This document shows positions 33,918 to 43,580 of a stretch of 64,000 nt of DNA, one piece after another. Each line of letters opens with the position of its first letter. The first letter of the stretch is position 1. Source of the stretch: Lichenicola sp964236105 (GTDB lineage Bacteria > Pseudomonadota > Alphaproteobacteria > Acetobacterales > Acetobacteraceae); contig CAXSBC010000012.1 of the NCBI GenBank assembly GCA_964236105.1, forward strand, positions 7,347 through 71,346. Direction: 5' to 3'. The position numbers and the translations under genes are program-made. The notes beneath the pieces are model-generated. The model was not told the DNA's origin and made no database searches. It worked only from the letters and a program-made list of their open reading frames with translations.

Positions 33918-34979
33918 TCAGGGGATCAACCGGTCGGCGCGCAGTCGGGCGAACAGCGCGAAGAAGGCGTCGTCGGTCGGCTGGTATCCGGTGAAGCCGA
34001 GACGCCGGCTCTTGGACATGTCGGTCACCACCTCGATCGGGCGTCCGAGGTCGGCATCGGTGTGCCAGGGCGAGGCGAGGCGGGCGAGGTCGGGCTCCGC
34101 CAGGCCCTGGCGGTCGGCCAGCCGGCGCCAGACCGGCGCGTCGTCCGCCATCTGCTGCTCCAGCGGCTGCACCGTGCCGTCGAAGGGTGCCGGATCGAGG
34201 CCGAACCAGCCGGCGATCCGGCCCCACATCCAGCTCCAGCGGAAGATGTCGCCGTTGACGATGTTGAAATCCTGGTTCGCCGCACCCGCGGTCGTCGCGG
34301 CCCACAGCAGGTGGCGGGCGAGCTGGCCGGCATCGGTCATGTCGGTGAGGCCGTGCCACTGCGCGGCCGAGCCGGGGAAGCGGAACGGCCGGCCGGTCTC
34401 GCGGCACAGGGTGGCGTAGGCGGCGAGCGTGGTTCCCATGTTCATGGCGCTGCCCACAGACGCGCCGATCACGGTGTGCGGCCGATGCACGCTCCAGGTG
34501 AAGCCGTCGCGGGCGCTGGCGGCGAACACCTCGTCCTCCTGCGCGTAGTAGAAGTTCTCGATATCGAGCCGGCCCTGCTCCTCGCGGAACGGGGTCTGCG
34601 GCAGCGTGCCTTTCCCGTAGGCCTCGAACGGCCCGAGATAGTGCTTCAGCCCGGTCACCAGTGCGACGTGCCGGGTGCGGCCGCCGGTGCGCAGGCCGTC
34701 GAGCAGGTTGCGCACCATGGTGGAGTTGACGCGGATGTTCTCCGCCTCGCTGTCCTGGCGCGCCCAAGTGGTGACGAACACGGCGTCGGGTTTCACGTCG
34801 GCCAGAGCCGCTGCCGTGCCGGCTGGGTTCTGGAGATCGGCGGCGACGGGCAGCAGACCGGGCTGGCCAGTGGGGCGGCGCGCGAGACCATGCACGGTCC
34901 AACCCTGCTCCAGGAGCAGCGACGCAATGGCGCTCCCGACGATGCCGCTGGCACCCACCACCAGTGCTGTTCCTGCCAT
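33918..34979 (-). CDS. PRISE-like SDR-family NADPH oxidoreductase
   Basis: A 353-residue extended short-chain dehydrogenase. The nucleotide motif is VVGASGIVG (about residues 7-15). The family words LVTGLKHYLGPFE and ENFYYAQED resemble progesterone 5-beta-reductase/iridoid synthase-like (PRISE) enzymes, which reduce enone C=C bonds; ENFYY carries the Tyr and LKHYLG the Lys region. Further conserved parts are WSVHRPHTVIG and FNIVNGDIFRW. The natural substrate is unknown. The 262-bp gap downstream, before the DUF1653 gene, has no feature I can support. Confidence 0.8.
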   Translation of the reverse strand: MAGTALVVGASGIVGSAIASLLLEQGWTVHGLARRPTGQPGLLPVAADLQNPAGTAAALADVKPDAVFVTTWARQDSEAENIRVNSTMVRNLLDGLRTGGRTRHVALVTGLKHYLGPFEAYGKGTLPQTPFREEQGRLDIENFYYAQEDEVFAASARDGFTWSVHRPHTVIGASVGSAMNMGTTLAAYATLCRETGRPFRFPGSAAQWHGLTDMTDAGQLARHLLWAATTAGAANQDFNIVNGDIFRWSWMWGRIAGWFGLDPAPFDGTVQPLEQQMADDAPVWRRLADRQGLAEPDLARLASPWHTDADLGRPIEVVTDMSKSRRLGFTGYQPTDDAFFALFARLRADRLIP

Positions 34980-35177
34980 GACATGCTCCTCGTCGGTCCG
35001 GACACCGAGCTAAGCCGCGCGATGTCAGACGTCCAGGCAGCACGAAAAAGGGCACATCAGGCGAGATCTATGGAGTGTCTCGATTTGAAGCTTGAGCCTG
35101 CTCTACTCACGGTTACGTGATGATACCAAGTTGATGGCCGTGTATTGTCATTCCAGACAATTAGGGCAGAGGGCGCG

Positions 35178-35531
35178 ATGGACGGTTTCCACACCTCTTC
35201 ACAGGATAGCGCACCCGGACAGGTGAACTACTGGATGGCAAACCTGCGTCAACGAACGACCGGGCTACCGTTCACGGTGTTCATCTCCCAGAAGGATAAT
35301 TATCGGCACGACTTGCGTGTGAAGGTTTCACCAGGACCTAGAGTGCAGGAGGATCAGATGGGGTCCTACAGCGTTCGCCCTTTCATGCACCGAGGCGGCC
35401 CAGCGCTGTCGACTCAAAACGAGCGCCTCTTGGAGCAGTGGATCAGCGCCAACAGGCAGGTTCTGGAGGAATTCTGGGACGGCGATATCGAATACACTGA
35501 GGATGCTATTGAGCGTATGGTCGCGATTTAG
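35178..35531 (+). CDS. Conserved hypothetical protein
   Basis: A 117-residue protein starting at ATG 35178 with AGAGGG five bases before it; a TTG 33 bp upstream is an alternative. The blocks LPFTVFISQKDNYRHDLRVK and QWISANRQVLEEFWDGDIE match a widespread family of small alphaproteobacterial proteins of unknown function, as I recall it. There is no signal or membrane helix. Codon use is less GC-rich than in its neighbours, consistent with transfer. Confidence 0.65.
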   Translation: MDGFHTSSQDSAPGQVNYWMANLRQRTTGLPFTVFISQKDNYRHDLRVKVSPGPRVQEDQMGSYSVRPFMHRGGPALSTQNERLLEQWISANRQVLEEFWDGDIEYTEDAIERMVAI

Positions 35532-35760
35532 GTGACCCACGCCTGATTTACACGCCCCGCGAACAATTGACCGACATCAGGATTCCGGAGACGGATACGT
35601 CGGTGGCCGCCAAGGTCAACCGAGGAGCGTTTCCCGCATGGTTCCTGTTCGCCGTCACGCACGCGGTTGGCGCGCGTACTTGCGTGTAGAGAATTGGTCC
35701 TAGGGCTACTGTTTTCGGTGCCCGGATACACACAACAACCAATCAGCTATAATGATAGTC

Positions 35761-36415
35761 ATGTCAAACCAATGCCACAACAAGCACAAAGGTAGGGCAG
35801 GAAGGATTTTGGGATAGAACCGTTGAGGACCCGGTCGCTGCATTCACTGGCGTACTGGCGACATTCACTATTATACTTGCCATCGTTTCCAGTGCACAGA
35901 TCTACCTATTGAGACTCGCTCAACAAGATAGTGCGGCGGCTGCTAGAGCTACCCGAGCTCAATACATCCGAAGCCATCGTCCACGGCTTCGAGTGCGGCA
36001 TCTTGTGCTGGACCCAGACGGGGTCACCAGCGGCAAACACGTCTAAGGGGGCTTCGAAGTTGTAAACGTTGGCGGCACGGCCGCTCGTATTGTGGCCTGC
36101 CATTGCCAAGTTTTCCGCGCTCCAACCCTTCCACTCAAACGGCCCTACACGGGGGTTCACCCAGCTCCGCCAGTAGCTCCGGATACCGACATACCCGCAG
36201 GATCGGTTGCCACAGGCAGTTTCAGATCTACGGAACCGATCCCACCGAATGGTTATGGAGTTCCAAGAACCGCCACTTTTGTCATGGGGTGGATCGACTA
36301 TGTGGACGAGAGCAACATCACTAGAAGAACCGCTTTCTGCCGAGCGCATCGCGATGGTGTAGCGGGTCAGCGCTTCTACGCTGTGGAAAGCGCCGATTAT
36401 GAGTATGAGGACTGA
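35761..36415 (+). pseudogene. Broken membrane-anchored hypothetical gene
   Basis: One frame (from about 35762) reads a continuous protein: WDRTVEDPVAAFTGVLATF, a transmembrane helix (FTIILAIVSSAQIYLL), then RSHRPRLRVRHLVL. It hits an in-frame TAA at 36044-36046 and continues with GGFEVVNVGGTAARIV to a normal end at 36415. An ATG at 35761 lies one frame off, suggesting a frameshift near the start as well. The intact family is a common single-helix protein of unknown function. A TATAAT box (35748-35753) lies just upstream. Base composition is lower in GC than the surroundings. An overlapping minus-strand frame is an artefact. Confidence 0.7.
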
Positions 36416-36480
36416 AGCCAAGCCAAGGTGGTGCAATCTGCCGGCCATCTCCAGGCTTCCAACAAAGCGCTTGGTGCCGG

Positions 36481-37692
36481 GTGCTACATAATACCGAGCA
36501 TCCCGCCACGTCGCCCGAGAAGCGCCCGCGCCTGGTCCTGCTCGCCCTTGCCCTCGGCGCGTTCGCGTTCGGCACGACCGAGTTCGCGGCAATGAGCCTG
36601 CTGCCCTACCTGGCCCACGGCCTGCACGTCCCGGAGCCGACGGCAGCGCGGGTCGTCAGCGCCTATGCGCTGGGAGTTGTGATCGGCGCTCCGGTGATCA
36701 CCGTGCTGGCTGCACGCGTCTCGCGCCGTGGGCTGCTGCTGTCGCTGATGGGGCTGTTCACGCTCGCCAACGGCCTGAGCGCCGCAGCGCCGAGCTACGG
36801 GTGGATGCTGCTGTTCCGCTTCCTCAGCGGTCTCCCGCATGGAGCCTATCTCGGCATCGCCGCCCTGGTGGCCGCAGCCCGGTTTCCGCAGGATCGGAAA
36901 GCCTGGGCGGTATCCAGGGTGTTCCTGGGCCTGACGACCGCAACGCTCGTCGGCGTTCCGATCGCCAGCTGGCTCGGCCAGGGTCTTGGCTGGCGATGGG
37001 GCTTCGGCATGGTGGCGGCGCTGGCGCTGCTCGCCATGCTGCTCCTGCTGCTGTTCGTGCCGGACGACGGACCGGTTCCGCAGGCAAGCGCGCTGCGCGA
37101 GCTCGGCGCCCTCAGGCGCGGCCAGGTGTGGCTGACGCTCGGGATCGGCGCCTGCGGCTTCGGCGGGATCTTCGCGGTCTATGCCTATCTCGCCTCGACG
37201 CTGCTGGCCGTGACGAGGCTGCCGCCCGGTCTGGTGCCGCTGGCGTTCTGCGTATTCGGCGCCGGGCTAACCGCCGGCAACCTGCTGGCGCCGGTATTCG
37301 CCGACCGGGCGCTCATGCCCACGGCGGGCGGCGTCCTGGTATGGAGCATGGTGACGCTGCTCGCCTATCCGTTCGCGGCCGGCAACGTCTGGACCATCGA
37401 CGTCGACATCTTCCTGATCGGATGCGGACAGGCGTTGGGAACGGTGCTGCAGGCCCGGCTGATGGAGGTGGCGCGCGATGCCCAGGCGCTGGCCGCGGCA
37501 CTGAACCACTCGGCGTTCAACGTCGCCAACGCGATCGGTCCCTGGCTCGGCGGGCTGGCGATCTCGGCGGGCTACGGCTGGACCTCGACCGGGCCGGTCG
37601 GCGCGGCTCTGGCGGCTGGCGGGCTTGTCGTCTGGTTCGTCTCGTTTGTTCTCGATCGCCGGAGCGGGGCGGGAGTGCCGCGGCGCGCGTAG
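36481..37692 (+). CDS. MFS transporter of the DHA1 (AraJ-like) group
   Basis: A 403-residue, 12-helix major facilitator. The first helix has GTTEFAAMSLLPYLA, typical of the AraJ/CmlA-like sugar or drug efflux group. The loop 2-3 motif is represented by AARVSRRGLLL, and FRFLSGLPHGAYLG marks helices 4-5. A GTG start is used. Transported substrates cannot be told. It is convergent with the large glycosyltransferase gene, with a 31-bp gap. Confidence 0.85.
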   Translation: MLHNTEHPATSPEKRPRLVLLALALGAFAFGTTEFAAMSLLPYLAHGLHVPEPTAARVVSAYALGVVIGAPVITVLAARVSRRGLLLSLMGLFTLANGLSAAAPSYGWMLLFRFLSGLPHGAYLGIAALVAAARFPQDRKAWAVSRVFLGLTTATLVGVPIASWLGQGLGWRWGFGMVAALALLAMLLLLLFVPDDGPVPQASALRELGALRRGQVWLTLGIGACGFGGIFAVYAYLASTLLAVTRLPPGLVPLAFCVFGAGLTAGNLLAPVFADRALMPTAGGVLVWSMVTLLAYPFAAGNVWTIDVDIFLIGCGQALGTVLQARLMEVARDAQALAAALNHSAFNVANAIGPWLGGLAISAGYGWTSTGPVGAALAAGGLVVWFVSFVLDRRSGAGVPRRA

Positions 37693-37723
37693 CCCGACCG
37701 GCTTCGCCCGGGGTCGCTGGCGG

Positions 37724-40700
37724 TCACTCCCCTGCGAGCTTAAGCCCGAACTGCTGGGCGAGCTGGGCGCGGTAGGCGCGCTGGCGGGAGCGGTCGGCGT
37801 CGAGCACCATCGGCTGCTTGCCGATCAGGCGGTGGATGCGCGCGACCTCGCCCAGATGCTTCTGCGCCGCCAGCCGGTGGGTGCTGCTGCTGGCGTGGCG
37901 GCGATGGATGTTCAGCGGGTCGGCGACATAGGCCACCTGCGCGCCCTCCTGGCGCAGCAGCTCGATATAGAGCCGCCAGTCGCCGGCGATGCGGAAGCTG
38001 GTGAGCTCGTCGCCGCAGCGGGCCAGGGCCGCGCGCAGGGCCGCGCGGTTGAACAGCACGCCGCTCGCATTCAGGATCAGGTTGCGCTCGCTCAGGCAGG
38101 CATGCACGAAGGCCGGCCCCTCATGCAGCCCGTCCGCCTCCAGGATCGTGCCGGCGGTGGTGGCGTAGTACGGCTTGTAGCTGTCGGACACGGTGAGGCC
38201 CTCGGAATCCACCGCCCGGCTGTCGCAGAACGCCATCACCGCGCGCGGTGCGGCATCGAGCGCCTGCACCAGCGTTTCCAGCAGGCGCGGGTCGGCGGCG
38301 TCGTCGGCCTCGGCGATCCAGACCCAGTCGCCCTTGGCTTCCGCCACCGCGCGCTGCCACTGCCGGAACACCGAGCCCGAGTTGCGGGTCTGCGCCACGA
38401 TGCGGAGCTCGCGGTCCCAGTCCAGGGCGGCCGCGCGGGCTTCCGACACGCTGTCGTCGCTGGACGCGTCGTCGAGCACGATCACCTCGAGCACCGGATG
38501 GCCCTGCGCGAAGATCGAGGCCAGGCGCTGGCGCATGTAGCGGGCGTAGTTGTAGCTCGGCACCACCACCGAGATGCGCCGCATCGCCGGCTGCGCCAGG
38601 GCGAGCAGACCGGACACGTAGCGGTCGAAGCAGAGCTGCTTGGCGACCTGGCGGCCCGCGCGCGCGCGCGCGCTCATCGGCGCGTCGTGGCAGGCCTGCG
38701 CCAGCCCGAGCGCGTGGCGCGCCATCGCGCCGACGTCGCCCAGCATGACCAGCGCGCCGGTGTCGAACCGGCGCAGCAGCTCGGGAATGCCGCCGCTCTT
38801 CTCGAAGGCGACCACGGGCAGCCCGCTCGCCATCGCCTCCATCACCACGCTCGGCAGCGGATCCTCGCGCGAGGTGAGCACGAAGGCGTCGGCAGCGCTC
38901 AGATGGTCGGGCGCGTCCGGAACGTAGCCCGGCATGTGGAAGGTGCCGGACGCGACGGCCGCGTCGAGCTCGGCATGCAGGTAGGTGCGCAAGGTCGGAT
39001 CGATGTTGCCGAGCCACAGGCAGTGGATGCGGCGGTGCCGCCGCCTGCCGCCCAGGCCGCGCGCGTTGAGCAGCCGCCAGAGCTGCAGGAACAGGTCGAA
39101 GCCCTTGCGCATGTCGGCATAGCCGATGCCGATCAGCAGGATGTCGTCGGCCTGCACGCCGAACTGCGCGCGCAGCGTGGTGCGGTGGCGCTGCGAGAAG
39201 CGGACGCCGGCATACAGCCCCTGCGGGCGGCACGCCGCCTTCTCGTCCGGAACCGGCACCAGCGCCGTCACCGCCTCCTGCACCGCTTCTGCCGGAAACA
39301 CCACGCGCTCCGCATGCCCGACGGCGTCGCGCAGGGCCGGCAGCAGGCGCTTCTCGCCGAGCAGCGCCGGCAGCTCGTGCACCAGCAGGATGAACGGGAT
39401 GCCGGCCGCCGCCAGATGACGCCCGACCGCGGCGGAGGCGGCGCTGTTGACGATCGCGCTGGAGAAGCCGGCCGCGCGCAGCCCCTCCAGGTGGGCGGGC
39501 AGCCTGGGGTCGTCGGCGCCCAGCACCGTGGTGCGCCCCGCCGCCTCGTAGCCGTCGATCATCGCGCCCCCGGCCAGCAGCAGGAAGGCGATCTCGACGC
39601 CGTGCCCGCGCCGGAGCTGGCGCCCGGCCTGCAGCAGCAGCGACTGCGCGCCGGCCTGGAACGCGTCATGGCCGACCAGCAGCACGCGGCCCTGCGCCGA
39701 CGGCCTGCCGAAGCCGGTCACCGCGCGTCCGGTGGCGTTGAGGTAGGCCGAGCCGAAATGCAGGTCGGGCTCGAGATAGGCGCCCTCCGCCCACTCGTTC
39801 CAGGCGTTCACGCAGACGATCGCCTCGCCGTGGAACGGATGCGCGGCCGCCCGCCGCACCAGTCCCTCGAGCCAGGCCTCGTACTTGGCCGGCGTCGAGC
39901 CGTGCAGCACCAGCCCGCTGCCCTGCCGGCGCGCATCGTTGTCCCAGGAGGGCGACGCGGTGCGGATCAGCGGATAGGGCGCCTGCGGCTCGGCAAGCGC
40001 CGTGCGCACCACGTCGTCGTATTCGTAGACCTGGGCATGGAAGTCGGTGTCGAGCACGTTCAGCGACGCGTTCACCGTGGCGAGCCCGTTGACCACCTTG
40101 TGCGGCGGGAACTCGATGGCGCCGTCCAGCCCGTACGGACGCGGGTCGTTGTCGCCGAAGCTCTGCGACATGACGAACAGCGGGTCCTCGTTCGCGCGCG
40201 CCTGGAACAGCGTGCGCCAGCGCGCGACGGTCTCCGCCGCGTCCGGGATCAGGCCGATGCGGTAGATCATCAGCACCGGCCTGCCGCCCACGCGGATGTA
40301 GCGCGGATCGGCGAAGTGGCGGGCAAAGCAGTCGAGCAGCGGCAGCTCGTCCTCGGGCCGGAAGTCCTGGGCGATCAGCACGTCCTCTTCGGAGCCGTCC
40401 CAGCGCCGGCTCCAGTTCTCGTTGGCCCACATCAGGCAGAAGGGCAGCTCGATCGACGGGTCGCCGAGCAGCGCCTCCAGCGGCCCGTCCAGCAGCCGCT
40501 CGCCGTTGAACCAGTAGAAATAGAACACGAAGCCGTCGAGGCCGGCGGCGCGCGCCATCTCCGCCTGCTGGCGCAGCACGCTGGTGCCCTCCAGCCGGTA
40601 GTGGCCGAGGTCGCGCGGGATGCGCGGCTGGTAGTGGCCGGCGAAGCGCGGCAGGCCGCGGGCGATGTTGGTCCATTCGGTGAAGCCGGTGCCCCACCAT

Positions 40701-41497
40701 TCGTCGTTGCGCGGCACCGCGTGGAACTGCGGCAGGTAGTAGGCGAGCACCCGCGCGCGCCTTGCCGCCGTCTCGGGCAGCGGGCGCCTGGTCTCGAAGA
40801 ACGGTCCCGGCTGGGTGTTGCGGCGCACCTCGCGCGGCAGGGTGGTCTCGCCCGACGGCAGGCTGGGATGGATGCCCGGCCGGTCGCGATGCGCCAGGTA
40901 GTGCAGCAGCGGGTTCGCCTCGGTCTCGCCTGCCAGGTAGCGCTGGCGGTAGAAGGCCGGATCGAAGCCTGCGAACGGTTTGCGGGCCTCGCGGAACCCC
41001 TGCACCATGTAGTGCTCGAGCGGATCCAGTCCGGCCGCCGCCACGTCGGGATAGGTCTTGAGGTAGTACGGGCTGTCGAACTCCGCCATCGCGCTGACGC
41101 CGCCGCCGGCGCGATGCAGCAGGTAGTGCTGCAGGGCCGTCATGCCCTCCGTCACCGCATAGGTGGCCCGATACCAGCCCGGATCGAACCAGCTGCTGGG
41201 CCGGCGACCCTCGGCGTCTCCGGCCAGCACGTAGTGCAGCAGCGGGTCGATGTCGTCTGCGACCGCATCCCGGTTCTGTTGCCGATACCAGCCTGGATCG
41301 AAATACAGGTTGGGCTTGCGTCCCTCGCGCCAGCCATAGGCGTGGTAATGCGCCATCGCGTCGGCCCGCCGGTCGGCCATGTCGGGATTGCAGGCGACGT
41401 AGTACTCGACGTCGAACAGGCCGGACTGCTCGATCACCTGGAGTGCCGAGAGCTGCAAGGCGCCGCGCTGCGGGATGGAGGAGCGGCCGGCACTCAT
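37724..41497 (-). CDS. Multi-domain glycosyltransferase (WbsX-like, GT4 and GT2 modules)
   Basis: A 1257-residue protein, start at MSAGRSSIPQ. The order is four repeats of about 50 residues (residues 15-235: FDVEYYVACNPDMADR, FDPGWYRQQNRD and similar, each ending LxHY); a WbsX/GH99-like domain (VLAYYLPQFHAVPRNDEWWG, then NENWSRRWDG and CVNAWNEWAEG); a GT4 glycosyltransferase (LLIGIGYADMRKGFDLFL, EDPLPSVVMEAMASGLPVV); and a C-terminal GT2 domain (SVVVPSYNYARYMRQRL, EADDAADPRLLE). Such proteins assemble or modify O-antigen or capsular polysaccharides. There are no membrane helices. It is divergent from metX across a 284-bp gap, where I see no riboswitch. Confidence 0.88.
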   Translation of the reverse strand: MSAGRSSIPQRGALQLSALQVIEQSGLFDVEYYVACNPDMADRRADAMAHYHAYGWREGRKPNLYFDPGWYRQQNRDAVADDIDPLLHYVLAGDAEGRRPSSWFDPGWYRATYAVTEGMTALQHYLLHRAGGGVSAMAEFDSPYYLKTYPDVAAAGLDPLEHYMVQGFREARKPFAGFDPAFYRQRYLAGETEANPLLHYLAHRDRPGIHPSLPSGETTLPREVRRNTQPGPFFETRRPLPETAARRARVLAYYLPQFHAVPRNDEWWGTGFTEWTNIARGLPRFAGHYQPRIPRDLGHYRLEGTSVLRQQAEMARAAGLDGFVFYFYWFNGERLLDGPLEALLGDPSIELPFCLMWANENWSRRWDGSEEDVLIAQDFRPEDELPLLDCFARHFADPRYIRVGGRPVLMIYRIGLIPDAAETVARWRTLFQARANEDPLFVMSQSFGDNDPRPYGLDGAIEFPPHKVVNGLATVNASLNVLDTDFHAQVYEYDDVVRTALAEPQAPYPLIRTASPSWDNDARRQGSGLVLHGSTPAKYEAWLEGLVRRAAAHPFHGEAIVCVNAWNEWAEGAYLEPDLHFGSAYLNATGRAVTGFGRPSAQGRVLLVGHDAFQAGAQSLLLQAGRQLRRGHGVEIAFLLLAGGAMIDGYEAAGRTTVLGADDPRLPAHLEGLRAAGFSSAIVNSAASAAVGRHLAAAGIPFILLVHELPALLGEKRLLPALRDAVGHAERVVFPAEAVQEAVTALVPVPDEKAACRPQGLYAGVRFSQRHRTTLRAQFGVQADDILLIGIGYADMRKGFDLFLQLWRLLNARGLGGRRRHRRIHCLWLGNIDPTLRTYLHAELDAAVASGTFHMPGYVPDAPDHLSAADAFVLTSREDPLPSVVMEAMASGLPVVAFEKSGGIPELLRRFDTGALVMLGDVGAMARHALGLAQACHDAPMSARARAGRQVAKQLCFDRYVSGLLALAQPAMRRISVVVPSYNYARYMRQRLASIFAQGHPVLEVIVLDDASSDDSVSEARAAALDWDRELRIVAQTRNSGSVFRQWQRAVAEAKGDWVWIAEADDAADPRLLETLVQALDAAPRAVMAFCDSRAVDSEGLTVSDSYKPYYATTAGTILEADGLHEGPAFVHACLSERNLILNASGVLFNRAALRAALARCGDELTSFRIAGDWRLYIELLRQEGAQVAYVADPLNIHRRHASSSTHRLAAQKHLGEVARIHRLIGKQPMVLDADRSRQRAYRAQLAQQFGLKLAGE

Positions 41498-41781
41498 GAG
41501 GCGACGCGCATGGCTGATCCTGAACCGACCCCGGATGGTCGCACCTAACAAATCGTTATCAAACGTTACACACGGGCCCGTGAGGACGGCAAGCACTCCT
41601 TTCGAGACCACTCCGGGCAAAACCACACGCCGGATCAAAATGCAGCCTGCCGCGACGTGCATGAGACCACGGCCCGGTTCTGCGCCTTTCCCGAGGTGAC
41701 GCGGCAGCCGCACTCCGGCATGGTGCCGCGTCTGCGTGGTGCGATCGCCCGGTTGCGCAGGCCTTGAGCATCTGTCGAGCC

Positions 41782-42966
41782 ATGGACCAGACCGCACCGA
41801 CCCTGCCCCTGCACCAGCATGTCCGCTTCGAGGACGGCCTCGAGCTCGAATGCGGCACGGTGCTGGCGCCGCTCACCATGGCCTACCGCACCTATGGCCG
41901 GCTGAGTGCCGGGGCGGACAACGCCATCCTGGTCTGCCACGCCCTGACCGGCGACCAGTACGTGGCCGAGACCCATCCGGTCACCGGCAAGCCCGGCTGG
42001 TGGAACCGCCTGGTCGGCCCGGGCCTGCCGGTCGATACCGGGCAGTTCTTCGTGATCTGCATCAACGTGCTGGGCGGCTGCATGGGCTCGACCGGCCCGC
42101 GCAGCCCGCGTGCCGGCCGGGACGGCGACCCGTGGGGCACCGACTTCCCGCCGGTGACCATCCGCGACATGGTGCGGGCGCAGGCGATGCTGGTCAGCCG
42201 GCTCGGCATCGGGCGGCTGTTCGCCGTGATCGGCGGCTCGATGGGCGGGATGCAGGTGCTGTCCTGGGCGGCGACCTTTCCCGAGCGCGTGTTCGCCGCC
42301 CTGCCGATCGCCACCGCCTCGTTCCATTCGGCACAGAACATCGCCTTCAACGAGGTCAGCCGCCAGGCGATCTTCGCCGATCCCGACTGGCGCGCCGGCC
42401 GCTACTGGCAGGACGGGCTGGTGCCCGCGCGCGGCCTCGCGGTGGCGCGCATGATGGCGCACATCACCTACCTGTCGGAGGAGGCGCTGACCCGCAAGTT
42501 CGGCCGGCGGATGCGCAGCCCGCCGCCGGGTGCTCGCGCGAAGACGGGCGCGCCGCTCGGCCTGTTCGGCGAGATGTTCGAGGTGGAGAGCTACCTGCGC
42601 CACCAGGGCTCGAGCTTCGTGCAGCGCTTCGACGCCAACTCCTATCTCACCATCACCCGCGCGATGGATTACTTCGACGTGGCGATGGACCATGGCGGCG
42701 ACCTCGCCGCCGCGTTCGCCCGCACCGAGACGCGCTTCTGCGTGATCTCCTTCTCGTCCGACTGGCTGTTTCCCACCGGCCAGAGCCGGGCGGTGGCGCG
42801 CGCGCTGAACCGGGCGGCCGCCAATGTCAGCTTCGTCGAGATCGACACCGACAAGGGGCACGACGCGTTCCTGCTCGACGAGCCCGACTTCGACCGCACC
42901 ATCCGCGGCTTCCTGGCCGGCTGCGCCGAGCATGCCGGGCTCAAGCCCGCCCAGCCCGGCCGGTAG
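41782..42966 (+). CDS. metX: Homoserine O-acetyltransferase/O-succinyltransferase MetX
   Basis: A 394-residue alpha/beta-hydrolase-fold acyltransferase. The nucleophile Ser153 is in VIGGSMGGMQ, with late Asp and His in SSDWLFPTGQ and DKGHDAFLLD. CHALTGDQYVAE and INVLGGCMGSTGP are diagnostic of MetX. Some alphaproteobacterial MetX enzymes actually use succinyl-CoA, so the acyl donor is not certain. The start is the Met of MDQTAPTLPL; an in-frame ATG 18 bp upstream is less likely. It is followed by metW with only 2 bp between them. This is the usual metXW pair. Confidence 0.92.
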   Translation: MDQTAPTLPLHQHVRFEDGLELECGTVLAPLTMAYRTYGRLSAGADNAILVCHALTGDQYVAETHPVTGKPGWWNRLVGPGLPVDTGQFFVICINVLGGCMGSTGPRSPRAGRDGDPWGTDFPPVTIRDMVRAQAMLVSRLGIGRLFAVIGGSMGGMQVLSWAATFPERVFAALPIATASFHSAQNIAFNEVSRQAIFADPDWRAGRYWQDGLVPARGLAVARMMAHITYLSEEALTRKFGRRMRSPPPGARAKTGAPLGLFGEMFEVESYLRHQGSSFVQRFDANSYLTITRAMDYFDVAMDHGGDLAAAFARTETRFCVISFSSDWLFPTGQSRAVARALNRAAANVSFVEIDTDKGHDAFLLDEPDFDRTIRGFLAGCAEHAGLKPAQPGR

Positions 42967-42968
42967 CC

Positions 42969-43580
42969 ATGCGCCTCGACCAGAAGCTGATCGCCGAGAT
43001 GATCCAGCCCGGCACGCGCGTGCTCGATATCGGCAGCGGCGACGGCTCGCTGATCGAGCACCTGTTCCGCACCCGCAGCTGCGACGCGCGCGGCATCGAG
43101 CTCGACATGGGCGAGGTGACGCGCTCGGTGTCGCACGGGCTGCCGGTGATGCACGGCGACGCCGACAGCGATCTTGCGCATTATCCGGACGGCGCCTTCG
43201 ACTACGTGGTGCTGTCGCGCACGCTGCAGGCGGTGGAGCGGCCGCGCGAGGTGCTGCGCCAGATGCTGCGCATCGGCACCAGCGCCATCGTCTCCTTTCC
43301 CAATTTCGGCCACTGGCAGCTCCGCCTGCAGCTGCTGCTGCGCGGCCGGATGCCGATGACCGACGCCTGGGGCCGGCCCTGGTACGAGACCCCCAACATC
43401 CACCCCTGCACGATCCGCGACTTCTTCGCGCTATGCGACCAGGAAGGCTACCAGGTGCGGCGCTGGATGGCGGTGGACGACAAGGGCGACCGCGCCCCCT
43501 GGCGCCGGTCGGCGCAGCTGGCGAACCTGTTCGGCGAACAGGCGCTGTTTCTTCTGGACCGGGCCGGGAGGCCTGCCTGA
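42969..43580 (+). CDS. metW: Methionine biosynthesis protein MetW
   Basis: A 203-residue class I methyltransferase-fold protein. The SAM-binding motif VLDIGSGDGSLIEHL is at about residues 19-33, with YVVLSRTLQAVERP and IVSFPNFGHWQLR, and a C-terminal RSAQLANLFGEQALFLL. MetW is needed for MetX activity in bacteria that use this pair and modulates homoserine activation. It starts 2 bp after the metX stop, so the two are co-translated. Confidence 0.93.
   Translation: MRLDQKLIAEMIQPGTRVLDIGSGDGSLIEHLFRTRSCDARGIELDMGEVTRSVSHGLPVMHGDADSDLAHYPDGAFDYVVLSRTLQAVERPREVLRQMLRIGTSAIVSFPNFGHWQLRLQLLLRGRMPMTDAWGRPWYETPNIHPCTIRDFFALCDQEGYQVRRWMAVDDKGDRAPWRRSAQLANLFGEQALFLLDRAGRPA

Noticed and set aside
33722..33994. 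A 90-codon plus-strand frame between DUF1653 and the PRISE-like gene
   Set aside because: It overlaps the end of the PRISE-like gene on the other strand, turns Arg-rich in the overlap, and has no ribosome site or known family.
35906..36592. A 228-codon minus-strand frame in the low-GC patch
   Set aside because: It overlaps the recognisable plus-strand pseudogene and the MFS start, and its translation has no family features.
37625..41548. A 1307-codon plus-strand frame opposite the large glycosyltransferase
   Set aside because: Low-complexity Arg/His/Gln-rich translation, overlapping the end of the MFS gene; the minus strand has clear glycosyltransferase domains.
41498..41781. A possible SAM riboswitch before metX
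   Set aside because: I searched the leader on both strands for the SAM-II GATTTG and GCTAAA elements and found no paired arrangement.
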